The notes beneath the pieces were generated by a model. The model did not search any database. It saw nothing but the letters and a program-made list of their open reading frames with translations, and was not told the DNA's origin. A DNA stretch of 64,000 bases. It comes from Meghimatium bilineatum. Taxonomy: Eukaryota > Mollusca > Gastropoda > Stylommatophora > Philomycidae. This document shows positions 12,601 to 24,458 of this stretch, one piece after another. Position 1 is the stretch's first letter; every line of letters begins with the position of its first letter. The translations under genes and the position numbers were made by a program. The stretch is from the NCBI GenBank assembly GCA_034231615.1, contig CM067304.1, positions 23,804,589 through 23,868,588 on the forward strand, given 5' to 3'.

Positions 12601-15600
12601 ATTTACCCTGTGTTACCCCAGCCTTTACATTTCCAGGGCACTGGGTTGTTTCTTGACACTGGAGATTTATTTCTGCATAGGGAATGCATGAAGGTCTCAC
12701 CAGAGTCCTATCAGATTAATCATAATGCAACAGAAAACACCCTGGTAAACAACATACAGATATAATGAAGTTTTTCTCTTGTGGAAGCATCATATCAATT
12801 CATCTATACATTTGTGTTTTTATCCCCTCAGAGTAAGTGACATTTTATCAAAGCAAGTTGTTTGTCCATCACATGGTGATGATGACCATTTGTTACATCC
12901 ACTTTTGAAATTCAGTTAGAGTTATGTCCTTGCTTATGAGTTCAGAGATGGCACATGAGCCCTATTCTAGTTGCACATATCTTTGGACAGTTCGAGCGTG
13001 GGATGACCACTGTAGATGGTGTTTGCTCTACCCATAACTTTCTAGCTTCTCTCAGCTGTTGAGCTGCTGCATTTCTCCTCTTTTCACAAGATTCTGTGCC
13101 CTTATTTTACTGTGGAGTGCTGCCACTATGGATCTATATTTTGTGCAAAAACTTCCCATGTATCTTGGTCTATTTACATAGAACACCACTGAGACTTGGA
13201 ACCTTCTGGGTATGAAATAAAACTCTGGAGAAATCCTTCCATTGCAAAAAAGGAAGCATGAACACTTTTGCTCATAATCCCTATAAAAATAAAAAAATTT
13301 AAAAAGTGCAAAGGTGCAATGTTCGCAGGCCTGACTCTCTCCATTATTCATAAGGACCATGTGACAGAAGACAAAAGTAAAAATCGAGGCAAGACATGCA
13401 ATAACAATGATTTTTCATATGTGACAGGTTGTCACAAGAAACTGTCATCATGGCACATTTTGCTTATTGCAAACATATATGTTCCAGCGGCGACATATGG
13501 ATACAAAGCATGGACATTAAATAAAACATTGTCCAAAAGAATAACATCATTTGAATTAAAGTGCTAAAGAAGAGTTCTGAGAATACCATATACAGCAAAG
13601 AAGAAATCAGCAGGTGATGCTAAGCACAATCAACATCCAAGAGGGCTGGCTTATGAACACCATATTAAAGAAAAAGCTAATTTTTTTTCCAGTCGCGTTA
13701 AGAGACATGACGGTATGGAGAGAGTGATATTGGAGGGGATGATAGAAGGTAACAGATGTAAAGGATGTCAGTAGACAGAAAACATACAGGAATTCCTGCA
13801 CATGTCCCTAAAGGAGGTGGGCAACTTGCTCAAGATCGAGGAGAATTCAATAGATCCATAAGGAAGACTACGTTCAGAAAAGATGTCACGTAATGATGAT
13901 GATTGGTTGTCAGCCCATCCTCTAACTTTCTTAAGTTGCTTCCAACGACATACTTGGAAAGAGGACAGTGGCCCTATTCTTTGCACCCTGAACTAGAAGT
14001 TCAAATGATGATTTTATAATTTGGAAATATATAAAAATAATATTCTAGTCCACCAAAGTCAGATGTGTCTGGCCATTGGCAAAAGCAAACAGCAACACAA
14101 CTGATTTCTGCTCTCTGGACTATATCCTGCTGGAAATTTGGTAGGAACATTACACTACAAGAGAGTGCTGGTGGAAGTTTGATAATGAATGGCCAAATAA
14201 AATAATTTAGCAATGTGGGATCATTATTTAATCTTAGTAAACTAAAATGAATAAGAATGTTTGCAATTGTCTTTCAGAGTCACTCTATATGCAGAGTTCC
14301 TGCCAAGCAAGGCAAGAGCTACATGTGTGACTCTGGTTGAGATGTTCTGGGCTGTAGGAGCATGCTTTGAGGTGCTACTGGCACTGTTTGTCATGCCGAC
14401 CCTGGGCTGGTCTTATCTCCTGGGTTTTTCAGCTATTCCTTTGCTCATATTTTCTATATTTTGTGTGGTGAGTTTTTTGGGAGTGTTGGTGAGTTGTGGG
14501 GAGTTTTGATGAGTGTTGTGAGTTTTGAGGAGTGTTGAATATTGGGCATTTTTGTGAACCAAGATGTTTGCTTTATATAGGCAGTGGTAGTGGTATTTGG
14601 TTGTGCCAAACTCTTGTAGCAATACACTCAGTCTCAGAAAGGTATGCCTCATAAGATGAAAGGAGTAGACCATGCTTCTAAACAAGTCAATTATTCAGAG
14701 TTGTCCAATGATATACTGTCCTGGCCATGCACTATCAGAGGCATTGAAAAAGTAGACTCATTGGTGAGAAATATGTTTATGATGACACAGTTCTGAGGGA
14801 AAGATAGGGCTGACCTAATAAGGGCAGACCTAATAAGGGCAGTCATGGATTTATTACAGAGTGAGGAAGATGATGCTGGAAGTGATAATAAAGAATGACA
14901 GAAATGGGAGTCACCAGGGATGAGGGAAAAAAGTGTCTCCTCTCTAGAGAGATCACATAATCAACATCTGACTGGGACTTTGAGCCTTTTTGCTTTTGGA
15001 TGGTTGCTGGAACGGAGAGTGGAGCGCTGATGGGAATGTCCCTTTCCATGATTTTGGTTTATAATCAAGATACAAATGTGATATTTATGTAAGAAAGTTT
15101 GGGATGTCAGACTTTGACAGTTTGTGAGAGCATTAAAGGATGTGGTATCACCAGCCTGACCTTTACCCCAAATAAAACAGTGACACTGCCCTTCTCTATT
15201 CATTGGACTATATCCTTCTTACAAATGTAGTAAGACTATTATCCTGTTACAAGATTCAGGGACAGTTTGAGAGTGAATGCTTGAATAAAAGCTGATGTGC
15301 AATGGTACTTAACTATTTATGTGTACAGGACAACTAAAGTAACTTAAGTTTATGTGTACATAACAACTAAAGTAACAAAAGTGCATGTGTAGAAAACAAC
15401 TAAAGTAACAAAAATTCATGTATATAGGACAACTAAAGTAACAAACGATCATGTGTACAGGACAACTAAAGGAACAAACGTTTATGTGTACTAACTACAG
15501 TAACACAATTTTATGTATATAGGACAACTAAATTAACAAAATTGTATGTGTACATTAAACATGATAACTTATATCAGAGGTTATACAATTGTAGAATAAT

Positions 15601-18600
15601 GTTATTGAATATTGAAGTAAACATAATTGTGTGTAAGTGTGTGTGTTTGTTTCAGTGGCTGCCGGAGAGTGCCCGCTACGACATGACGAGAGGCTGCTAC
15701 GAGAAGGCTTTGAAGACATTAGAAAGAATAGCTAAAGATAATGGAAAACCTATGCCACTTGGAAAACTTGTGGAGCCACATACTCATGTGTGTTGAATGT
15801 GTGTGTTGTCGGTGTGTGTTTGTATATTGCTATTGTTATGTATTGGTGATGTGTGCTGTTGGTGTATATTGTTGATGGTATGTGCTGTTACTTTGTTCTA
15901 GCTACCGTTAAATTCCGTGTATAACCCGAGAATTTTTGGACAAAAAACAGAGACGACTTCATACTCCTCGACTTATATTCGAGAGTAAGATCAAATTTTT
16001 TAAAAATTACGTCCAAATCACAGTAAAAAAGGAGAAAAACAGTTTTAAAAAAATTCCAGTCACATGTCCCGATATATTAAGCCAGGATAAAATGACGGGC
16101 TCACCAGCAATCTAGAGCGTACTTACCATAATGCTAGGCCTCTAATTACATTAATTTCTATATATCATACAATATTTCCTTCGAAATCTCCGATATTTCT
16201 TGATAAAAACTCACTTACTAGGTCAATATTGTTATTTCCGACATGCCCACCATTTTTACTGAGCTTAATTTCCCCGGAAATGCTATTTTTAGCAATGGGT
16301 ATTACCGTTTTTTTACCATTATGGTAAATATATTTATATCATAAGTCGAAATTTGTCAGAAAAGTATACCAGTATCTGATGTTATATATTGACCAAAATA
16401 CGGTAATGGTCTGTGAAAAAAAAAATACGGTAGCCTAAGCTGATCTACCAGTAACACATGTTTATCATCAAGGCCCAGTCTTGTTTGTGTAGGGAAACAC
16501 TGACTACCAGTAGTCCAAACACTGTCACACACTTTCATTTTGGGTAAAGCAAATGTTACAACAGTTACTGACCGTCTACTAGGCTATAAGACCTGTGTAC
16601 AGAAAATGTAAAAACACATCAAAGGCAGATTTTGAGTATTTCCGTGCATGTGCTGGTCGGCCTTGCCAATTTTTAGCATGCACTCCAAGTATATAAATAG
16701 TGACCAAGACAATAATCAGAAACATAAAGAATGAAGTTCTAATTAATTCTGTACAGAGGTCTTTTTCTACATCCAATGGTCTTGCACAAACACATAACTG
16801 ACATCCAAAACTTTGCTACTTAGGCAGTGTTGGGGGGATGGGGGAGAGAAATAAATAGTGAAACTTGTCTGAGCTGTGCCTCATGTTTATATTACTGTAT
16901 AAGGTAAACATACAGGTCACACAAAGTTCAAACTCTTCTGTATCTTTTAAAAACAAAGCCGGGGATTGACTGTCTGCAATATTTTTGTGAGAACTCAGTG
17001 GCAAATAGTTACATACTGGTACTCTGTATATTCTGTTAATTAGTCCAGCCCACTGAGGCCGCAGATGGACTACTGGCCCTACCCATTTCAATCGGCTCAA
17101 CCAATCCAAGTTTCCCTCACATTATGTGATGCCATTCAGATAAGTGACTAAAATGCAATCTTTCTTTATAGAAGATTTGAAACGGGTTCCAAATCACAAC
17201 ACATCATAGGCATTTTGTAGTAAAATTGCACCGTAATTGATTCCCTCCCATAACCACTGTACATTTAGTGGAAGAAGAGATCAATTTCACAATCCTCTGT
17301 TATGTTTATTTTATTACCCTATTCTCCCCACATGGTAAACATAACCAGGAACAAAGTTCAAACTCTTCTGTATCTTATAAAAACAAACGTGATCTTGCTG
17401 TCTTGCCTTTCATCATTTCCCACTTAAAGGTCACTGTCAGAAGCCGGTGACATAATAGGTACCTAGTAATTACTATTCACTAGTGCTGTTCCGTGTCATA
17501 ACGCCCAGACACCCAATACAGACAATTCATTCAGGAAAAACTTTGTTCCCCAAAGTCTCACCACCTCATAAACCGTCTATAGTCATGAATACCTACCGGG
17601 TATTCATTATTTTCGGATATATTGATCCAGAATACAGTAGCCACCAGGGTTTCATTCCTTGATTCATTCAAGTTACGTGAGTGAAGCAAATGAAAGGAAT
17701 GCCATTTTCTTAGAGTTGCAAAAGTTTGTGTTAATTTCCATTTAGCATGTCGGTTCTTTCTTATGATGATGAAGTTCATTATTGCCGGCATTGTTAAGTT
17801 GGGGGATGTCGGTCTATAGTCGGACCTTCGACTTTCTCCACTTTTGGGAAGGGATAATTAGGTTCTTGGCCTACAATTGGATGGGTTTATATTCAGAACT
17901 TAATGGTATGTGTTTTTGGTATGTGCTGTTTGTGTGTTCTTGATGTATATTTATTGTTGTTGTTGGATAATATTTAGTGTTGTTGGTGTATTTTTAATTT
18001 GTGTTGCTGGTGTATTTGTTGGTGTGGTTTTTAGTTTGTGTTTTTGGTGTATGTTTTAGTGTGTGCTGTTGGTGTATTTTGTTAGTGTGTGTTTTTGGTG
18101 TATGTTGTTGGTATGTGTTTTTACTGTGAGTTGTTATGTGTGTTTTTAGTGTGTGTTTTTAGTGTGTGTTTTTGATATGTATTGTGTGGACAGTTTTGAA
18201 GAGTTTGCTGTGCATTGTTGGTGTAGTGTTGGATAATCTATTATATATTATTGGTACATTGTTGGATAATCTGTTGTATATTGTTGCTTTTGTGTTGGGT
18301 AATCAGTTGTATATTGTTGCTTTTGTGTTGGATAATCTGTTGTACATTGTTGGTGTATGTTGGATAATCTGTTGTAAATTGTTGGTTTTGTGTCTTTCTT
18401 AGGACCTTACTAAACAGGGCAGTTATTATATGAGATTTGTGCTTCACTTTTTTTTCAGTAGTACATTGTTGGTGTAGTGTTGGATTGTATATTGTACATT
18501 GTTGGTGTAGTGTTGGATTGTATGTTGTACATTGTTGGTGTAGTGTTGGATAATATGTCATACATTGTTGATGTATTATTGAATTGCCTATGTGATGTTA

Positions 18601-21600
18601 TTTCTAATCATTGGTATCATTGGTTCTCTATAATTTATGTGTGTTTTTCTTTCTTCCATCAGTCTGTCAGACGTGGGCAAGTGAAGGACCTATTTATTCC
18701 AGAGCTGAAAGTTACCACTATTTTATTGTGGGTAATCTGGTATGTATTTTTCCTTCTTCTTTGTCTCCTTTTTTTCTTACTTGAAATGTTATTTGTTATG
18801 TGTTCTTTTCTAGTGCGGGCTGTAATATTTTCATCTTTTGCCAACAATTTTCAGCACATCATTTTGTCTTCGAAGATACATTTTTTGATATTGTTATTAT
18901 TATTATAATTTGTGAGTTTATGATACTGAAAATAGCGGTGGCAGCAGCATAACTCACTCTTTTTCCTTATGCCATGCAGTGAAGTTTAATTTTTTGTTTC
19001 AGATTAGCATACTTTTTGATTGGGGAATTTTCCAGAATTTTTTTGTAAGTCTCAGATGATTGTTCTGTAACTATTTGGTGCATTGCTAGGAGCTGAACAG
19101 TCTACTACTTTGGTTGGAACTTTGTAGGCATGATGCAAGAGTCAATTTCCTCCAAGCATGGGTCTTAAGCAGGCTTCATCACAGCAGAGATCATAGTTTG
19201 GGATAACTAGCTCCACTCCCAGCCTCCTTAGTCACCTCTTACTATAGGGCCTATATATGCCAAGATGCAGTGCTACTGTTGTTAGTTCCCCTCTTGGGAG
19301 ACCCAGTCCATGTTTCATGGGACCTTACTAAAAAGGGAAGTTATTATATAAGACTTGTGCTTCACTTTTAAAAAAAAAAAACATTGTTTAGGTTATCAAT
19401 GTTTTTTTTTTAAAGTGAAGCACAAGTCTTATATAATAACTGCCCTTTTACTTATACAAATGAAAAAACTAAGGCTAAGCTGCAACAAAATAACAAAACT
19501 AACTTTCCTTAGAGCTTGCATATTTCCAGTTGCAATATATTACCATTAAGATCTGAATATAAACCCATCCGATTGAAGGCTGAGAACCTAATTATACCTT
19601 CCCGAAAGTGGCGAAAGTCCAAGATCCGACATAGACCGACATCCCCAACTTAACAATGCTGGCAATAATGAACTTCATCATCATAAGAAAGAACCGACAT
19701 GCTAAATGAAAATTAACACAAACTTTCGCAACTGTAAGAAAATGGCATTCCTTTCATTTGCCTCACTTACATAACTTTAATGAAAGAATCAAGGAATGAA
19801 TAGGCTACTGTATTCCGGGAACAATACATCCGAAAATAATTAATAGGCTGACTTCCCTATCCACGACTGTAGACAGTTTATGAGGTGGCGAGAGTTTGGG
19901 AAACAACAGATCATACTTTCCTGAATTAATTGTTTGTGTTGGGTGTCTGGGCGTTATGATGCGGAACAGCGCTAGTGAATAGTAATTACTATGCAACTAT
20001 TTTGTCACCGGGTTCTGACAGTGACGTTTAAATGGGAAACGATGATCGGCAAGACAGCGAGATCACATTTGTTTTTATAAGATACAGAAGAGTTTGAACT
20101 TTGTTACTCGTATGTTTACCTTGTGGGAGAATACGGTAATAAAATAAACATAACAGAGGATTGTGAAATTGATCTTGTCTTCCACTAAATGTGCAGTGGT
20201 TGGGGGAGGGAATCAATTATGGCGGAATTTTACTACAAAATGCCTATGATGTGTCGTGATTTGGAACCTCGTTTCAAATCTTCTATAAAGAAAGATTGCA
20301 TTCAGTCACTTATCTGAATGGCATTACATAATGTGAGGGAAACTTGGATTGGTTGAGCCGATTGTAATGGGTAAGGCCGGTAGTCAATCTGCGGCATCAG
20401 TGGGCTGGACTAATTAACAGAATATAAGGCTGACTTAGCTAGCCAAGAATACTGCACAAGTAGTTTAGCTTCCAGTTCATACTTTTTTATTGTCATTGTG
20501 ATTTTATTCGTGTTTTATAAGAAGGATGCCTGGACAGAAACGAACATCATATACTGCTGGTTTTAAGTTGGATGTTATCACATTTGTGGGGTGCAAAGGG
20601 AACGCATTGCTCTAGGCGGACCCAGGGTTAGCAGATAACCAAGATCCCAAATGTACCTCCACGCGGTGCACCCTGGAAACAGAAATACAGCAGCTCGAGC
20701 TGATTCTGGCCAAATCATTTGGGGATCGTGTCCGAGAATGTGGAGGTAGCAGATGGAAAGAGATTTGACTGCACAAGAGACAGACAATATCTCCAACACC
20801 ACCAGCATCACCACATATAGCGACACTGTCGACATACAGTGAAGCAAGTCAGTCCAGTCCGAAAATTGGAGGGGCGGCCAATGTAAAATGCACGTAAAGA
20901 TAGATGCATGGCGAGAGACAAATAGATTTCATACCGAGTACAATGAAACAATGAAATGGCAGAACAGCGCTAGAGAGCAGCGCGAACTGCAAATAGAAAG
21001 TGAAAAGTCCCTAGGAAAGGGGAACTACAAGCTCGAGACGAGCTTCTAGTTACCTGTGTTCCTTACAGGCAGAGACCCAGACCCATCCATTGGCATTTGG
21101 TAAAGCAAGAAGACCTAACCCAACTCTAATGTCGAGCCTTCCTAAACCGGAAATATGCTCGCGAAGAGAAAGGGTTCCGTACTCGATGCACTCAGGCACA
21201 AAAGGGACAACGATTTAGCCCTGGCCCAACTCTACTGTCAGGTTTTCCTACACCGGAAATACACTTGAAGAGAGAAAGGGTTCAGTACCTGATGGGCTCA
21301 GGCGCTATTGGGACAAGGACGCTCAGCTCGAGAACGCCTTGCTCTCAAATGCGTGGTGTGAGACTCGAACTTGGACAAGGGGTACACGATGTCGGTGAAT
21401 GACACCTCAGCTAAGAGAGCGAAAGAGCCAGGGTCCAACTCCTCTGTTGAGTTCTTCCCCTTAAGGAACCAGGCTCACGGATGAGAAACGGTTCAGTACC
21501 CAATGGGCACAGGCACAGCACGTCCAATTACACGAGGCAAGTTCATAGACAGTGGAACACTTCGTTCGAGTCAGACGAGAGCAAAACATCGTCTGGGCGA

Positions 21601-24384
21601 AGAGTCTCCACTACGCGTGCCTGGAGACAGATATAGAGGCTGTCACGGGCTAAGGGTAGCCCACCCGAATTGTCAAGGCATGCCGATATCGGATGTGCTA
21701 GGCCTACAAGGCGCATAACGGTGGCACAACGTAATCACGCTCCCGGCGGAAATCGCACAGATATCCGTGATGGTTACAATGGAGCGAACGAAAAACAAAA
21801 CAAACAATCACTTTTGTGGAGAAGTCCAACAATTCCATGGCTTCCTGCCACTTCATTGTGAACGAAAAGCAAGTGCGAGAATGGAGGAAAAAAAGGAAGA
21901 ATTGTCTTTGATGCCAAGGTCATAGAGAGCATCACACTGCCATACAGCTTCATTCCCTGCTCTAGAGGAGAAATTATCAGAATGGATAATGGAGTCTAGG
22001 CAGAACAGATTAATTATAACCTGCACCAATATTTGAATCAGGGTGCTCTTGATATTGAAAGATCCTGCATTCCAGAAACACAAATCTGAGGACTTCATTG
22101 CGTCAATGGGATGGTGCAATCGCTTTATGAACAGACATCACTTGTGTCTACGAACACGCACTAAGCTGGTGTAAAAGTTGCTGAAGGAGCTAGAAACAAA
22201 AATTGATTTGTTTCAACCTGAGGAAGAGATTTAACATGATCTATCTCAAATAGGAAACATGGATGAGACACCTGTTTGCTTTGATATGCCTTTTAATTGC
22301 ACCGTTGAATACAAAGGTGCAAAGACAGTTTTTGTAAAGACAACTGGGCATGAAAAAACTTGTTTCACTGTTGTGTTAGCTTGCTTGACCCCGTGATTAT
22401 ATTTAAACGCAAGACTCTGCCTCAGGGTATTAAATTCTCAAGTGGCGTGTTTGTGCATGCTCACAAAAAAGGTTGGATGGATGAAAGTGGTACTCTGGAA
22501 TGGCTAGATAAAGTGTGGGGGCAGAGGAAGGGGACTGCTTTAAAAAAACCATCCATGCTAGTCTGGGATTCATTTAGGGCACATCTCACAGAGAAAGTTG
22601 AACAACGATGCCGTGAGATGGTGTTGTCTCTGTTATTCCTGGGGGACTTACATCCCTCTTGCAGCCACTAGATGTCTGCCTGAACAAACCATTCAAGGAC
22701 AGACTTCGAACAAAATGGAATGACTGGATGGCATCATCTGATTTAGCAGTGACGAAGGGTGGTAACATTAAAAAAGTTGACATCACCACAATCGTTACGT
22801 GGGTCAAAGAATCGTGGTCTGATATTTCATCCGAAATGATCATCAGATCTTTCAAAAAGTGTTCAATAAGTAACGTGATGGATGGAAGTGAGGACGACGC
22901 TATCTTTGAGGACAATGCCGACGACGGCAATGTTCCAGAGACTGACGATATCCACCCTGATGTTTCCATGACAAATGATGACATTCGTGAGTTATTTCAG
23001 ACTTCAGACAGTGATTCAGACTTTTGAACAAGGCATATTAAAAAAACACAAAATGCAACAACATACAACATATGAAAAACATAATTGTATGGATTAGGCA
23101 TGCTACAAAGCTTCCATAAAAGAGCCTCAATATAATGCGTGTCATCTATTAAGGTTTTCTGTTGCATGGGTGGTTTGTCTAGTAGGCCATTGGTGGGACC
23201 CTGAGACGCAACCAATGTGTACCACATCTCGTATGAGGTGTTCCACTGCCAATTAACTTGTCCCTTGTAATTAGATGATGCATTTCTCCCAGATACTAAA
23301 CTCACCTGTGAGCATGGTTCCTGTATAGAAAAATCTCAAAAGTAGAGTTTGGCTAGGGTTGGTTTGCCCTTTTAGCCTGGGTATCATTCACCGATATTGT
23401 GAACGCCTTGTCTAAGTCTAGGTTTCTACACACAATTTTCAACAGTCTGAGACTATATGATTTTGCTTTTTCATGGGACGTGTCTCTGGAAGATAACCAG
23501 AAGCTTGTTCTCAAGCATCAATATTGTTTTAGTTATGCCTTCCGTATTTAATTTTCTCGTGCTTGCATGTGGCATTGCCCTCCAACAATGTTTTTCCCTC
23601 ACAATATACGCAATATGCTAGCCTTGCTGTTTGCAAAAGGTGGCATTCAGAGATCTTCTCTGTCTTGTGCAATCCATTCTCATTCCATCTCCATCCGCTC
23701 TGTCCAGACATGATCCATAAAGCATTAGCCAGATTGCCTCACATGAGCTTTGAAGCAATCTGTTTTCATGGTGCACAATGTAGTAGTCCTTTTAAGATCA
23801 TGATTATCTGCTAATTCTGTTTGCATGAGAGCAATGCAAAACCCTTTGCCCTCCAGAATTATTCTTCCATATAACTGTCTTTTTCTATATAGTGGTAGCG
23901 TAATATTAAGTTATTTACTCGGCAGATCCAGGTTTCGATTCCATTCATTATTCATGGTTTCTAATAGAAACTACTCCAATGGTTCACGCGGTCACTAGGA
24001 AGTAGAATACCAGGTGTAATGCTCTGGGAAGGTCAAGGAATGGTGTAATCACTACTGAGCAAGTGAGGTAGGCAATGCTAGTCAGACAGTTCTGTCAACT
24101 ACATACTAGATAGCTAAATACGTATTGGAAACCGTGTGCTGTAATGCTGGTTCATAACTCATGTTACCTTTACCTTTTACCTTTCTGATATCATCCAGGC
24201 TGGTGTGTGCTTTCTCCTACTATGGCATTGTGTTGCTGACCACCGCCATGTTTGAGAATCCAGATGGATGTCATGGTAAGCAAAGGTCCATTCATACATC
24301 TCTCTCTTTGTGTCTCTCTCTCATTTTGTATGCATGGATATTTGTTCTCCTAATTTCTGCATGTGTGAGTTAATGTTCTCTCTA

Positions 24385-24458
<74 letters not shown>

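Noticed and set aside
14413-14685. Minus-strand ORF opposite exon 6
   Set aside because: Shadow of the SVOP-like exon and a TTGTGAGTTTTG-type repeat; no independent evidence.
18166-18908. Hydrophobic ORFs reading [10 protein letters not shown] repeats
   Set aside because: Translation of the intron 7 minisatellite; the ORF even overlaps exon 8 in the wrong frame.
23563-23814. ORF of 83 codons with Cys/His residues
   Set aside because: No periodic finger spacing or other family match; not supported by splice signals.
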